Shown in pieces: positions 1 to 11,705 of a DNA stretch of 64,000 nucleotides (within the stretch, counting starts at the first letter, position 1; every line of letters starts with the position of its first letter). The translations under genes and the position numbers were made by a program. The DNA lies in assembly GCF_041146795.1 (NCBI RefSeq), contig NC_135183.1, forward strand, positions 9,784,840 to 9,848,839, in the 5' to 3' direction. A model generated the notes under the pieces. It was not told the DNA's origin and did not search any database. It was given only the letters and a program-made list of their open reading frames with translations. The stretch comes from Maylandia zebra (lineage: Eukaryota > Chordata > Actinopteri > Cichliformes > Cichlidae).

Positions 1-2515
1 GCCTCGACAATCAGTCTCCTTTCCATCGGACGGCCTTTTAAGTGAAATCATGTCCAGCCTGTCCTTTCTCCAACTACCCCACACCTTCCCATTCTCGATC
101 CCCTTATCCTAGTCTTTCGGTTTGGCCGATCAGCAGAGACGACCGCCCGTCAGCCTCTTGTCCTTCAGTCAGACTTGGCTGCTCCACTGTGCTGGCCTCC
201 AACTCACCTCGTCCAGAGAGACCAAAGCACAGCATGGCAGCATCCTGGCACTAACGCACACACTCATACAACACACAGAAGAGCTTTAATTCAGACAAAC
301 GCTTCCTACTTCACGAGTGTGTGTCGGACGGCAGGAAGCCAGCGAGGTAATAGGATGTTCCTTGCTCGCTTTGTAGCGTCTCAAAGAGCTGGGCTAAAGC
401 CAAAGAGTGGAGTAAAAGCACAAAGCCGCACTGAAAACGACGCTGGCTTCCCTTCTTCCCGTTTCATTTAGGGACGACACCTAAGAAGGTGATACAGGGT
501 GAAATACAAACAAACAAACTGCGATTGGGGTGACTTAGTGTTAAATTCTGCCGCCCAAATGTGAGAATTTCATTTTTTTTTAATCTGATTGAGTTTTGAA
601 CTGCTCACATTAGAATATAGCAAAATGTAGCCAGTATCTTAATAGGTGAAGCAGCCACTTACCCAACTGTACATAGAATAACAGTTTTTTAAGCCAACTG
701 TAATCTTTTAGTTGGACACAGTTTTATTGTTATTCTCAGACTTTTATTTGAAATCAGAGACTTCAATTTTAGAATAAAACAAAAACAGAAAATAAAAGCA
801 CACTTCCTGACATTAGAGGGGCAGTCATCTGTAAAGCACAACAGCCAATCAACAGTTTTATGTGGTGTCTTGGGGAGGATAAGCCCTAATCTGACATCAG
901 ACAGCCAACACATTAATCCCATCAGCGGACTCGGGGATTATGACGGTGTGTGTCAGCCAGCGTCTACAGTCAGCATATCGGAAGCGCTTCACTGATGGTA
1001 TACAGACTGGAGCATGTGACAGCGTATCTCATCATTCATAATTTTCTGTTACTCATATACAGTACACTGCTTGGGCTGTGGTAAACACAAGACAGAGCAT
1101 TTCATGTAAAACCCCCACACAGACTTATGCTTTCCTTTGTTTATATCAATGCATTTCTGCAGCTCACAAACTCATCACAACCACAACATTAGCACAGTGG
1201 ATCACCATTCATTCACATCTCTTTGTGATTTTGATCCACAGAAGAAAAACTGAATGGGAAACTCTCAAAGCAGACGCGAGGCCAACAAACCCCTGACAAA
1301 TCATATGTGAGTCCATGTGTGCTTTATTTCCCAAGTCTTCCCCCCCCCCCTTTTTTTCTTTTGCATCTCAGGCAACCAAACAGATCTCTCTTTGTGGGTA
1401 GCAGATGATCGGGTTACATGTGAGGGCTGAGCAAGAAAAAAGAAAAAGAAAAGGAAAAAAATATGAATTTATTTTAAAATGTAGATAATAATCACTGAGG
1501 TCAGCCGGAGGAGTATCATCTTGGGGAGATGAAGTGCTCCCTCCTCCTCCTCCTGCACACACATATACAGAGAGAGAGGGGGGGGAGTGCTTCTGGTAGC
1601 CTTTCTGGTTACACAGCTCGTAATGGCCAACACCCAAAAAAAATACAGGATGGAGCCCCACCGCAAGATTAATTTAAGCTAAAATCTGCATACACTGCAA
1701 CTAAGAAACACTATTTTGAGAAAGGGATGGTAAAAAAAATCATCTTCTAATATCGGCTGCAGCTCGTGTTTGACACACTTGTAACATTTAAATGTTACTC
1801 ACATTTTAGCCATGATTTCACTATAAAGGTAGGACACACACGGCGTGAGGTCCACATGTAACGCCGTATGTGTGTCTATAATAACCATGTGTTCCTTCCA
1901 GTAACATGGAAGTTGGGACAAAAGGCTGGAGAACTGGCAACAAAGGGAAGCGTTATGCCAATTAGTAAGTGAATCAAACGGCTGTGAAGTTGCGATTCGT
2001 TTAAAAGGAGACCGAGCAGGACAGTGGGCTCTCTCCCCTCCACCCTCCAGCCGGGAGTCCCTGCCAGAAACTGGGTGTAACACATGTAAGAAAACCGTCA
2101 ACATCCAACTTAGTAAGTTGCCAGACAAACAAACAATTTTTTAAAATCAATTTACCACCACAGATATTATTAAAGCTGGCAAATAGCCGGGTGGTGGAGG
2201 CAGCGTGACCCGCACCCCGGCTCGCTGTCGTGGCCGTGTGTCTGCAGCCGTGCCTGCCTATTGTTTCCTCCGCTGTCACAGCCGTTAAGGTGCGCCTCGG
2301 ATTAGCTTTAGCTTTAGCCTCGCCGGCTACAGCACCGCAGCCGACCAGGCTAGCACCAGCGCCTAGCCGCTCTCCGCGACACAAAGCTAAAAAGGTAACA
2401 CGGCACCTTTCTTCCGCTCTATTGCCCCAAAGTCGCGGCGGTGTCCGGGCCGAAACACAAAGAAAACAAGCCAAGCACTTTCTCACAAGCACACTTAAAA
2501 AGAGTTGAAACGTAC
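1..2515 (-). other. Intron 1 of the FNBP1-type gene (partial)
   Basis: No convincing coding exon was found here. The stretch holds low-complexity runs (C/T tract near 1339-1360, G-run near 1578-1588) and a CpG-rich segment at 2170-2460. A minus-strand stretch near 212-254 has an acceptor-like and a GTGAGT donor-like edge, but its translation matches nothing in the F-BAR family. Confidence 0.5.
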
Positions 2516-2680
2516 CCAGAGCTCCGTTCCCCAACTCATTGCGAAATCCTCTTTCTGAGTTCTCCAGTACTGGAAGCAGTTTTCCCCCCGCTCAGACTCT
2601 CCAAACGGCCGCCGGGATTCGGTCCTTCCGACTGTCTGCCGACTGAACTCACACTCCACCTCCTTCACCTCCTCCTCCTG
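2170..2680 (-). promoter_or_regulatory. CpG-rich 5' region of the FNBP1-type gene
   Basis: CpG dinucleotides are dense from about 2170 to 2460 and again around 2600-2640, in contrast to the AT-rich flanks (2760-3660 is very AT-rich). The segment brackets the MSWGTELW exon, so it is the likely promoter/CpG island, with part of it in the 5' portion of intron 1. No TATA box is evident. Inferred from composition and position only. Confidence 0.5.
2516..2539 (-). CDS. First coding exon of an FNBP1/FNBP1L-type F-BAR protein gene (partial)
   Basis: On the minus strand an ATG at 2539 opens an eight-codon exon reading MSWGTELW, followed at once by a GTACGT donor at 2515-2511. This octapeptide is the conserved N-terminus of the FNBP1 and FNBP1L (Toca-1) F-BAR proteins. 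They bind and curve membranes and recruit N-WASP/Cdc42 actin machinery during endocytosis. In the family the first coding exon ends after this tryptophan in phase 0, as here. All other exons must lie left of the window, so 1-2515 is intron. The same frame stays open upstream to 2761, but MSWGTELW is the family start, so the upstream in-frame ATG is treated as 5' UTR. The gene is divergent from the MCCC2-like gene. FNBP1 and FNBP1L cannot be told apart on eight residues; TRIP10 is less likely because its second residue differs in the copies I know. Confidence 0.72.
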
Positions 2681-4004
2681 AATCAGCAGGGACGCCCTTC
2701 CAGGGGCCCTGGACCACAGACAATCTACAAAGAGAAAAACGGATTTATGTTCAGTGAACATTTTTAATCAGGTCTTTCATATTAAGTGTATTTACCTGTA
2801 ACCAACAATAAAGAAAGAACAGAGTAAAGCAAAAATACAAATAAAAAAAGACACATTTTCAGCAGCTCAGTTTAATTCAAACACTGATTAAATGTATGAA
2901 CTGGATACAAACTCGAGTATAGAAATGGAATGAATTATTTAGTCGGCATAATACGAAATGCTGCAGGAAAAAATTACAAAAACAGATTTTATGGTATGAC
3001 AATGTAATACATTTTAATTTCAGTCATTTTCATATTTCACGAAGCTCTCTTTTGGCGCATTTGTTGACTGGTTATTTAAAATTAATTAAAATAAGAAGTA
3101 ATTTACATTGTCCCATTTTACTGGCCAATAAAACAAATATTTAGATAAATATTTTAATTTCGTTTGTCTTTGGTGTATTTTAATTATTTTTTTTATTTTT
3201 TTATTTGTCCGGATCTCTTACCATATTTCCATCATTACACATCATTTCTATAAAGCCGGTTGTTATTGGTGTTAATAATAAATTAATTTATAATTCATTA
3301 TAGTTCCTTTTATTTCAAAAAGTCATGTTTAAAGCTACGTGTTTGGATAGCTTTATTTTTGTTTTGTTTTGCTATTTTGACATCAGCGCGTATATTAAAA
3401 GTTCGTACGAGGCAAAATATTTATTTGAAAAGTGTTGAAAAGTATCAGAAAAGTATTTCTGATGACCTAGAGCATTAAAAACGCTTTAAATATAATCCGT
3501 TTACAGTTTCTTTAATAATGATTTAGTGGTTCCCTCTAGCGGCCAAGATGAATGATTACAGATCTTGATTTATATATAATTAATAAATAAATATTGTAAA
3601 TTTTTGCAAGTTGAACCTGGAAATAATCCAAAAGGTTGAAGAATTTAAATACTACGTTTAAAATTAAAAATAAATGTTTTTAATTCTGCTCCATTCCTGT
3701 CTACATAGTTGCAAATTCTGCTGCATTAGACTGGCTCTTCACAGGTTTGTTGCCATAAATCAGCTTGATTTATCATATTTATTTGCTGTTAAATTTGATA
3801 GTAACTCACGTTTCCACCTGAAAACTTTGTATTATGTAGGCATTAAGTTTAAACTGCTGGCTTGAATCTTTCTGTAGAAGATTAATACCGCAGCAGGACA
3901 AACTGCACCACAGAGCTTGGCAAGAACTAAAGGCCAGTGAAAACTAAAAATTACTGACCTCAGCATGAGGCCTCCTTATAATTATATTGCTTACACGGAT
4001 ACAG

Positions 4005-4455
4005 TGGATATAAAAAAAAAGTCTACACAACCCTGTTTAAATGCATCATTTTTGCGATGTTAAAAAATGTGATCACAATGATTCAAAAGTTTTCCCACTT
4101 TAATGTGACCTGTAATAATTCAACTGATGAACAAATGTGTTAGGAGAAAATAATAATTTTAATAACAAAAAATGTTTTTTAAGGTGTATTTTTGTCAGAA
4201 AACACTTCTGTCCTGCAACCCTATCACATAATTTCGACATATGGAAATACATGACATTGTTGCCACGTGTAATACACATCTAGTGCATGGCGAGTCCCCT
4301 GGCAGCCTCACTGACCAGTATTCATCTTGGCTTTTAATCAGTTTTGGGGGGCATCCAGGTTTTTCGTCCCATGTTTTCTCCACTGGGTTCCACAGTATAT
4401 CCAATGTTGTGGAAATTTTTTGTACCCTTCTCCTGCCTGATACATTTAAACAATG
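4005..4455. repeat. Old interspersed repeat remnant (possible DNA transposon)
   Basis: The segment starting with a GGATATA plus AGTCTACACA motif and continuing to 'TTAATGTGACCTGT' resembles a repeat I recognise from many fish genomes. It is followed by a region with AGTCCCCTGGCAGCCTC and TTTTAATCAGTTTTGG. No open transposase and no clear terminal inverted repeat remain. Family assignment is uncertain. Confidence 0.35.
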
Positions 4456-4775
4456 AGATCCTTTGATGCTTTTTAAATCCCTGCTTGCCCTGCAGGGGGT
4501 CTTTGTTTATCCTTCAAGCTCCCAGTTTGGGGGTCCCTCCTGAGTGCTCCATTTACCACGGGGATCACTATTGCCTTCACCCTCCACATCTTCTCTAAGT
4601 CCTGTGTGTTTCTCAAGCTTCTTGCGTCAGTTCTCTCCAGGTACATAGGCCCATAGGAGTGAATGTGAGCATGAATGGTTGTCTGTTTCTATGCTAGCCC
4701 TGTAACAGCCTGGGGACTTGTCGTACTCTGCTTCTCAGCTTTGGAAGCTGAGATAGGCTCCACTGCGTCCCTGTT
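4456..4775. repeat. Teleost retroelement tail fragment
   Basis: Contains the phrases 'GTGAATGTGAGCATGAATGG' and 'CTGAGATAGGCTCCACTGCG', which mark a very common fish retroelement tail. Upstream, the 'TGCCTTCACCCTCCACATC' part is typical of a fish LINE. Diverged and without an open frame. Confidence 0.5.
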
Positions 4776-5084
4776 TCTTTGCTCAAATACTGCAGTAATT
4801 TAAGACCAGCAAAAGCAACAAATGATCAAATATGAAATGTTTTATTGACACTGCACAATACATGAAACATTGCTAAGGCAAGAGGCAAAACAAATTTCCC
4901 ATGTCTAGTCATAAACCTAATTCAGTAGCATAAAGGCACAAATTACACTTATAGTAAAAGTAGTAATTATGGGAGCTGCTGGGTGAGTTTTTAATAATAC
5001 CGCATGATATTTTTTACACCTGCAAAATAATAAGAAACTAAAGCTTTGAAATGAACGGAAGAGAGTAGAGTAGGTAGATTTTAT

Positions 5085-5240
5085 TTGCCTCCAAATTATT
5101 TTGGAGTGGAAGTAGCAGCATTACCGTCTAATCCAAACTCCGTAGCGGTTGGTGGCGGAATTGCGCCACCCTACAGTATACCGCGAGGAAGAAGAAGAAG
5201 AAGAAGCAGCACCATCTGGAGGGGGATTGAGTTTCTGTTT
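5085..5240 (+). promoter_or_regulatory. 5' region of the MCCC2-like gene, possibly repeat-derived
   Basis: Directly upstream of exon 1 lies 'GCGGTTGGTGGCGGAATTGC' followed by a GAA-type purine run (about 5190-5206). This combination resembles a repeat end seen widely in fish genomes, so the promoter or 5' UTR may lie in transposon-derived DNA. No TATA box was found. Low certainty. Confidence 0.3.
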
Positions 5241-5294
5241 GGTTCTGATTGGCAATGCACTTACGAACAATTAAATAATCTGGAATTTATTTGT

Positions 5295-8200
5295 ATGACA
5301 GATATGCACCGCTACACTGCAAGGTAAGAGGTGTTTATATGTCTCCCAACTGTCATTTATCAGCAGACTGACCTTTGGCACACTTTGCAACTGCTGAGCT
5401 CTGGTGGTGCGTTAATTTCTGATAAAAAACAAAACAAAAACACAACTGTTGGCACATAGAGGTTAACGCTTCAGCAACACTTTGCCGTTTAATCAAATTT
5501 GTTCAAGCTCATAAATATTACAGACTTATTTTATTTCTTTTTTGCATTGGGGGGTAAAAGTTCCAAAGCAGCCAATCATATACATGCTAACGCATGGGCC
5601 AATCATCGTCCCTGGCAAAGGATTCAATAGAAAACCTGGCTGATGTCAGGTTTCAGTGTAAATTAGGGGGCTCAAATTTGCGGCCCGTATGTTGACGTGA
5701 AGAAATATGCAATTTGGCCCTTGAAGTTACTTTTTGTTTTGTTGTTGACTGAAATGTTAAAATAAGTTCTTTAAAAAGTAACAAATTATTAATGAGCAGG
5801 AAGTACAAACATGTTGAGGGATTGGCTGTGTTAGTTCAGTGAGAGTTATTTGTAAAGAAAACAATTTAAGTAGCAGTTAAAAACTAATGTGCACACTTAT
5901 GTCTGCATTTTTATTTTGTTAAATACAAAGAAAGTTATAGCAGAAGTGCTGCCACATGTGTGGCCAGGAAGAGAGCACTAATTTGTTTATTTGGTAGTTC
6001 AATGAAAGGCTTCAGTTAGTTAAGAGCAAGAAGAACAATAATTGACAACAACAAGAACTAGAATCAGCAAATCTAAGCTGATGTGACCAAATGAGGGAGA
6101 ACCCAGTCTATGTACCATTACAGCTTTGCCCCCTCCAGGAGCAAAAAAACCCCCAAACACTACTGCAAGGGTGTCCAACTCCAGGCCTCGAGAGCCAGTG
6201 TCCTGCAGGTTTTAGATGTCCTTGATCCATCACAGCTGATTTAAATGGCTAAATTACCTCCTAAACATTTCTTGAGGTTTTCCAGGGGCCTGGTAATGAT
6301 CTAATCATTTGATTCAGGCGTGCTGACCCAGGGTGATATCTAAAACCTGCAGGACTTCAACCCTTGAGGCCTGGAGTTGGCACTACTGCATACAAAATCC
6401 TGGAATTAAAACAGTAATTTGAACTCTTCAGTGTACTGTTGGACAATAATTTACTCTCCAGATTTTCATAATCTTTTTTTTGCAGTTCTCTCTTCTTTTG
6501 TTGTCATGTTGCAAATAAGTCTTTAAATGTTTTTTCCCTGATTCTTGTTTAGCAGGTTTGTTGAGCGGTACTGGCAGCGTTCAGTCTGCGGTATGAGCTC
6601 TGTTGCAGGGAGGAGGAGAGCCCTGCCGAGTGCCTTCCCTGTGCTGGACCTGCCCCTTCTGCCCATCCACAAACACATTTATGAAGCAAACCTCAGAAAT
6701 AGCAACGCCTGGTGTAAGAAGTAGGTTTTGCTCACACATTTGCTCTCACATTTCCTAGTGTATTAGTATGTGCTTTGTTGCAATTTGGTGTTTCTAATCA
6801 ACTATTTTAGATTTATTAAGTGGATTTTTGTTTGTTTTTTTAATCTCAAAATAAATTCCCTGCTTGTTTGTGTGTGACAGTGTGTTGCCAGATCTGCACT
6901 TGTTGTCATTCATTATCCCTGGTTATCTCCATTTATTAGGTACACAGAGTTTAGTGAGAAGGTGATGGAAGGGGGAGGGGAGAGGGCCATAGCCAGACAC
7001 ACTCAGAGAAACAGGAAGTTGCTGGTCAGAGACAGGCTTCGCCTCCTATTGGATGACGAGGACTTTCTGGAGCTGTCACTATTTGCTGGTTTGGGTCTTC
7101 CGTACGGGGACATACCTTCAGCCGGCAGTATGACTGGTCAGAAACGACTACAGATTAGTGTGACCGCAGCTAAATACCCTCATTTAATTTCTTTATTTCA
7201 GATTGTCTTCTGTTTACTCCACATCTTCTGGGATCCGAGTGTGACACTTTATGCATTTTTTTTATTCGTCTGTACAAACATCATTCAGGCATCGGCAGGA
7301 TCAACGGTCTGTGGTGTGTGTTTGTTGCCAGCGACGCTACGGTGAAAGGAGGCACATCGTATCCTATCACGGTAAAGAAGAATCTCCGAGCGCAGGAAAT
7401 AGCAATCAAAAATCGTTTGCCTTGCGTGTACCTGGTCGACTCGGGTGGAGCGTTCCTGCCGCTGCAGGTTAGCGCACGCACACATAAGCACATCTCCGAT
7501 TTAATATGCGTAAGGGTTCTACCTTTAGAGTAAGTGAATGCTAGTGGAATTTATACTGACTGCTGTTTCCTCGTCTGTGTATAAATGTCCAGTCAGAGAT
7601 TTTTCCTGATAAGAATCACGGAGGAAGGACGTTTTACAATGAAGCCATCATGTCTGCCATGAAGATCCCCCAGGTAAGGATGAGCTAGAAGGCTTTGGTC
7701 TTTACATAGATTATCATTCCTGTTTATAAGCTACACTTTGCCTTTAAAATGTTTCATATGCACACACTTGTTTTCTAAAACATTCTCATAATTTGTGAAC
7801 TGTTGTGCCCCTCCAGGGAGACCATAATCTGAAGACCGTGACTCTATTTAAAATTTTGGCATAATTAATCTCCACAGGCAGAGAATTTTTAAGTCTAAAA
7901 ATGAAGAGAGAACAAGTTACCATTGTTAAGTTCTCATTGTTTTCTTTGTTTTTGCTTTTGGTTTTTTCACTATTTCAAATTGCAGTTCTGATATGAAAAT
8001 TGATCATCCTAAAGGTAGCTGTTGTGTGCGGGTCATGCACGGCGGGTGGAGCTTACATGCCCACTATGGCGGAGGAAGCTGTAATGGTGCACAGAATAGG
8101 AACCATATTCCTGGGCGGACCGCCACTTGTGAAAGCTGCCACTGGAGAGGAGGTGACGCCAGAGGACCTGGGAGGGGCCAGGCTCCATGCTGAGTATGTG

Positions 8201-11200
8201 TGTAAATCTAATCAGTCCTGAATAGTATCAGAAGAATTAGTTCATATCATCATGTATCAAGTTACCATCTTGTTCCAGAGTGAGTGGCTGCGTGGATCAC
8301 TTTGCCTGGGAGGAGAAGGAGGCTTTTGATTACACTAGAAACATTATATCAACCCTCAACTTCCTGCTGCCTGAGGAAGAGGAGGAGACAAAGAAGAGGA
8401 ACGCAGAGGAGGAGCCACTGCACAGTCTGGAAGAGCTTTTAGGACTCGCCCCTAAGAGTTACAACTACAGCCTGGATGTTAAGATGGTACAATGTGACGG
8501 ACACAAATGCACAAAGTGCTCTAGTCGGATGAGTTTGTTACTCTTATGCTGAGTTGCGGCTCTGTGACCTTTAGTTGGTTGTTTCTGTTGTTCTGCCCAG
8601 GTAGTCAGTCGACTGGTAGATGGGAGCCGCTTTCTGGAATTTAAAGCTCGCTATGGAACCTCACTCGTCACTGGCTTTGCAAAGATACATGGGTAAAAGA
8701 TATAAACACAACCAATACGCTCACTGAAGTCTTCTTGTAGCACATAAACTCTGATTGTTGACATTGTGTTCCTAATGTTTTTTGTAATACTGAGGACACA
8801 GTTTACATTTACTGCAGTCCTGCTTTTTATTCTTGGACTCAACTAGAGTAGCTCTGCATGATTATCTAAAATAATCCTTATTTATCCCATACGGGCCATG
8901 ATGGAGCTTCTCATTTCACCCACTGCCTGAAACAAGCACTTGCCGTTCCTTTCTCTTCCTTTTAAACCAGCTTTCCTCTGATTGGCTGCCCCTTGTGTGC
9001 AGTAGGTGGATTGATCTGTTGTGTATGTTATAGCCAGAGTTGTGCGCTTGAGAGGGCCAGATTAGGGAAATTGGCTCACACTGACATCAAACTGAAACAG
9101 TAGCAACATTTTCTTTTAAAAGCGTTTACAGTAGCCTGAAACCCGAGCTTTCATCTAGTAGCTTTGCTAATATAATTTTGGTTTCACTTTAAAATATGAT
9201 GTTACACCTGTTACATGTGGCTGATAATGAATACCTTAAGTAATACTTCACCTAAACTTAAGGTAATTCTTTCTTTGTGTTCACTGCGTCAGTCACCTAG
9301 TTGGAATTTTAGCGAATGATGGACAGCTGTCATATGAGGCCACACTGAAAGGAAGCCATTTTGTCCAGTTGTGCAACCAGAGAGACGTCCCACTCCTCTT
9401 CCTCCAGAACACGGCACCCACTGCAGCACTGACACTGTCCACAAAACAGGTATTCACTCTCACTTCATTCTCACTAAAAACAAATGCACAGGGACTCAAG
9501 TTTGGGAGAGTTTAGAATCACTTTGAGTCCCCAGTAAGTGTAAAAAACCATCCCAAGTACCATTTATTCATGTGTGTCTCCCAGGCAGAGATGAACAGTA
9601 ACCATCTAAAAGCTCAGGGTTCAATGATGTCAGCAGTAGCATCCGCCTCTGTCCCCAAGATCACTGTGGTGATTGGTGGTTGCCATGGTGCAGACAGCTA
9701 TGCTATGGTGAGCGAATCAATTTATTTTTCAGTCTAAAGTTTGTACATGACCATTTTCAGATCATTTTTCTGTTTGTTAAACCATGTAACACTGATCGAT
9801 GAATCAAACGTGATATAAAAGGCACCTAAATTAAGGGATGAACCAGTGTTGTTCCCATATAACAGACAACCTGGCAAAGAGTCCATTTTTAATGTGCCAG
9901 TGGGTTTCTGGTCGCCTCTGCAAAAACAAGTGACGCAGTTTCACAGGCATAAAATAGTATTTTTACAGGAAGAAGGTGCTTCCTAAAGAACTTTTAAACA
10001 AAAACTTGGAATATCTAAGCTTGGCGTGAGGTGTGTTCTTAAAAAAAATCTGAAGTGAAGGACAAAATAAGTGACATGCCTGGAAAAAAACTAGAAGATA
10101 AACAAATGTCATAGTTTGAGAATACATATCCGGAAGTGATGTTAGGGATAACAATGATCCCAAACATGCTGCCATTACAGTAAAAGCATTTCTGGATAGG
10201 AAAGCAAGCAATGAAACGCTATCAGTCATGTCATGGACTGACCTGCCAGGAGCTCTGACCGCAACATGACTAAAGCCGTGCAGGATCATCTTGACAGTGA
10301 ACAGAATAAAAGGCAGCCAACTTCCAAAAAGATTTGAATGTCCTTCAACTATTCCTTAAGACTGCTTAAAGACACAAGACAGCCTCAAGTCTCTACCGCA
10401 GAGAGTTTAGAGAAGATATTAGTGGTGCAACGGATCACAGTTGATCCGTAATCCGAACCGATCCCACTCCACGGTTTGGCACGCACGTGATTCGAAAAAG
10501 AAGAAAAAAAGTATGTGTATAAAAGCTATTGGGGTGTTTAGCTGCAGACGGGAGGCCGTTTTCCGTTGTGCAAAACAAGGGTTTTAAACTAGTCAACGCG
10601 TTAGTTGACGCATTGACGCCGTGCAGCCCCACGCACGGGGCGATAACTAGTTAACAGAGATTTGCCGCATTAATGCAGTTATGGCATTAACATCATTTTA
10701 ACGAGATTTACTCTGACAGCACTAGTTTAAACTATGATGAACGTGCTTGAGCCACGCTATGATATCCCGTCGCGCCTCCACTTCAGTGACAAGATCGCTC
10801 CAAGCATGTATGAGCAGGAAAAGTTTAAAGTTATAACTGAACTGTCCCAGGCATCTTCTGTTACAAACGGGTGGACCTCCAGGGCAACGGAAAGCTACGT
10901 GACCGTGACCACTCATTATATCACAGCGGAGTGGGAGATAGAAAGCCCTGTACTGCCCTATATTGCATCTTAATTTGTTTTTATATAATTGCGTGGAATG
11001 AGTCTTGAGTGGAATGCTTTTTAATAGGCAAAAAATACTTAAATAAGTAAATGGCGAGTTAAATTTTTGTCTTCTTTTTTTCTGCTGATCCGAAAATTGA
11101 TCCAATCCGTGACGAAAAAAAACGTGATCCGAACCGTGAGACTTTTGATCCGTTGCACCACTAGAAGATATGCAAAAAAAACCCCAGAAATTGCACATAA

Positions 11201-11705
11201 TGATAATTCTTACCGATTCATTGTAATCTTGTAGAATGTGGCTTACAGTAATAATTCCTTCTTCGTTCCTCACCAGTGTGGCCGAGCATTTGATCCTAAT
11301 TTCTTGTTCCTGTGGCCCAATGCCAAAGTTTCTATTGCCCCTCCGGGTCACATTGGCTCTCTGCTTCCCCTTGATGGTGAGCAAGAAGGAGAGCAGAAGA
11401 AGCAGGAAGAGGAACTAAACAGGATGTTGGTGGAAGAGAGTTCAGCTTTCTTCTCCTCCAGCAGGATGTGGGATGATGGAGTCATTCTGCCGCAGAACAC
11501 CCGGAAGGTAAAAATGACCCATTTTTAAGGGATTATCTGTGTCTTTGGGAACATTCGAGAGCACATTTAAGAACGCTTCTTTTTTGTTGTTGTTGTATTT
11601 ATTGCTTTTTGGTTTCAGGTTCTTAGAGACGTTTTGGACATCATCAAACAGCAGCGGTATCAGCTGTCTACAGAGACTCTGCAATCGATACCTCTGCGTA
11701 TGTAG
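5295..11705 (+). CDS. MCCC2-like carboxyltransferase paralogue (methylcrotonoyl-CoA carboxylase beta-like)
   Basis: Twelve exons: 5295-5323, 6556-6720, 6940-7136, 7289-7467, 7593-7673, 8015-8193, 8279-8486, 8601-8692, 9293-9449, 9585-9707, 11277-11507, 11619-11705. They total 1728 nt (575 aa plus stop), close to MCCC2 length. MCCC2 carries carboxybiotin-to-3-methylcrotonyl-CoA carboxyl transfer in mitochondrial leucine breakdown. The N-terminal carboxyltransferase half is well kept: SGGAFLP at 182-188, [11 protein letters not shown] from 223, and [12 protein letters not shown] near 250. The C-terminal half is not: the family's ITGFMVG segment reads NTAPTAAL (416-423), GGSYGAGNYGM reads [11 protein letters not shown] (460-470), and the VMGGEQAA loop reads IAPPGHIG (490-497). 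The N-terminus is Arg-rich ([13 protein letters not shown]), fitting a mitochondrial presequence. Start choice is open: ATGs at 5295 and 5304 (better context) are in frame, and the frame is open back to an ATG at 5085. It may be a pseudoenzyme; the family call is firm. Confidence 0.88.
6166..6380. mobile_element. Short non-autonomous hAT-like element (MITE) in MCCC2-like intron 1
   Basis: The left end CAAGGGTGTCCAACTCCAGG and the right end CCTGGAGTTGG are inverted repeats. 'CCTGCAGGTTTTAGAT' near the left end pairs with 'ATCTAAAACCTGCAGG' near the right end. An 8-bp direct repeat CACTACTG flanks it (6158-6165 and 6381-6388), the target duplication size of hAT elements. The right terminus lacks about 9 bp relative to the left. 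It has no coding capacity. Confidence 0.8.
9965..10395 (+). mobile_element. Tc1/mariner-like transposon remnant in MCCC2-like intron 10
   Basis: The stretch includes 'GATCCCAAACATGCTGCC', 'GTAAAAGCATTTCTGGATAG', 'GGATCATCTTGACAGTGAAC' and 'AAAAGGCAGCCAACTTCC'. I recognise these as the diverged 3' half of a fish Tc1-like transposase gene (the DPKH and WDHL parts). The frame is broken by stops and small indels. It is oriented with the host gene. Confidence 0.6.
10420..11163 (+). mobile_element. hAT element with a residual transposase fragment
   Basis: The ends are TAGTGGTGCAACGGATCA and its inverse TGATCCGTTGCACCACTA with slight mismatch. The 8-bp duplication GAAGATAT is at 10412-10419 and 11164-11171. 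Inside, 10734-10973 on the plus strand still reads [24 protein letters not shown] and HYITAEW, characteristic of ZBED-type hAT transposases. Most of the transposase is missing, so this is a non-autonomous internal-deletion derivative. It sits in intron 10 of the MCCC2-like gene. Confidence 0.85.

Larger units (their letters stand above)
2762..5084. other. Intergenic DNA between the FNBP1-type and MCCC2-like genes
   Basis: Very AT-rich from about 2760 to 3660 with no coding evidence. From about 4005 on it contains degraded interspersed repeats (listed separately). The short open frames here look like chance. Confidence 0.5.

Noticed and set aside
212..254. Candidate 43-nt minus-strand exon with acceptor- and donor-like edges
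   Set aside because: In phase after MSWGTELW it does not give the expected DQFD continuation of F-BAR proteins. Splice-like motifs alone are weak.
2001..2534. Minus-strand 177-codon open frame
   Set aside because: It runs through the CpG-rich region and the donor of the FNBP1-type exon in a different frame. GC-rich DNA is stop-poor; no family match.
10722..11384. Minus-strand 220-codon open frame
   Set aside because: It spans the hAT element antisense and runs into MCCC2-like exon 11 antisense. The real hAT coding trace is on the plus strand at 10734-10973.
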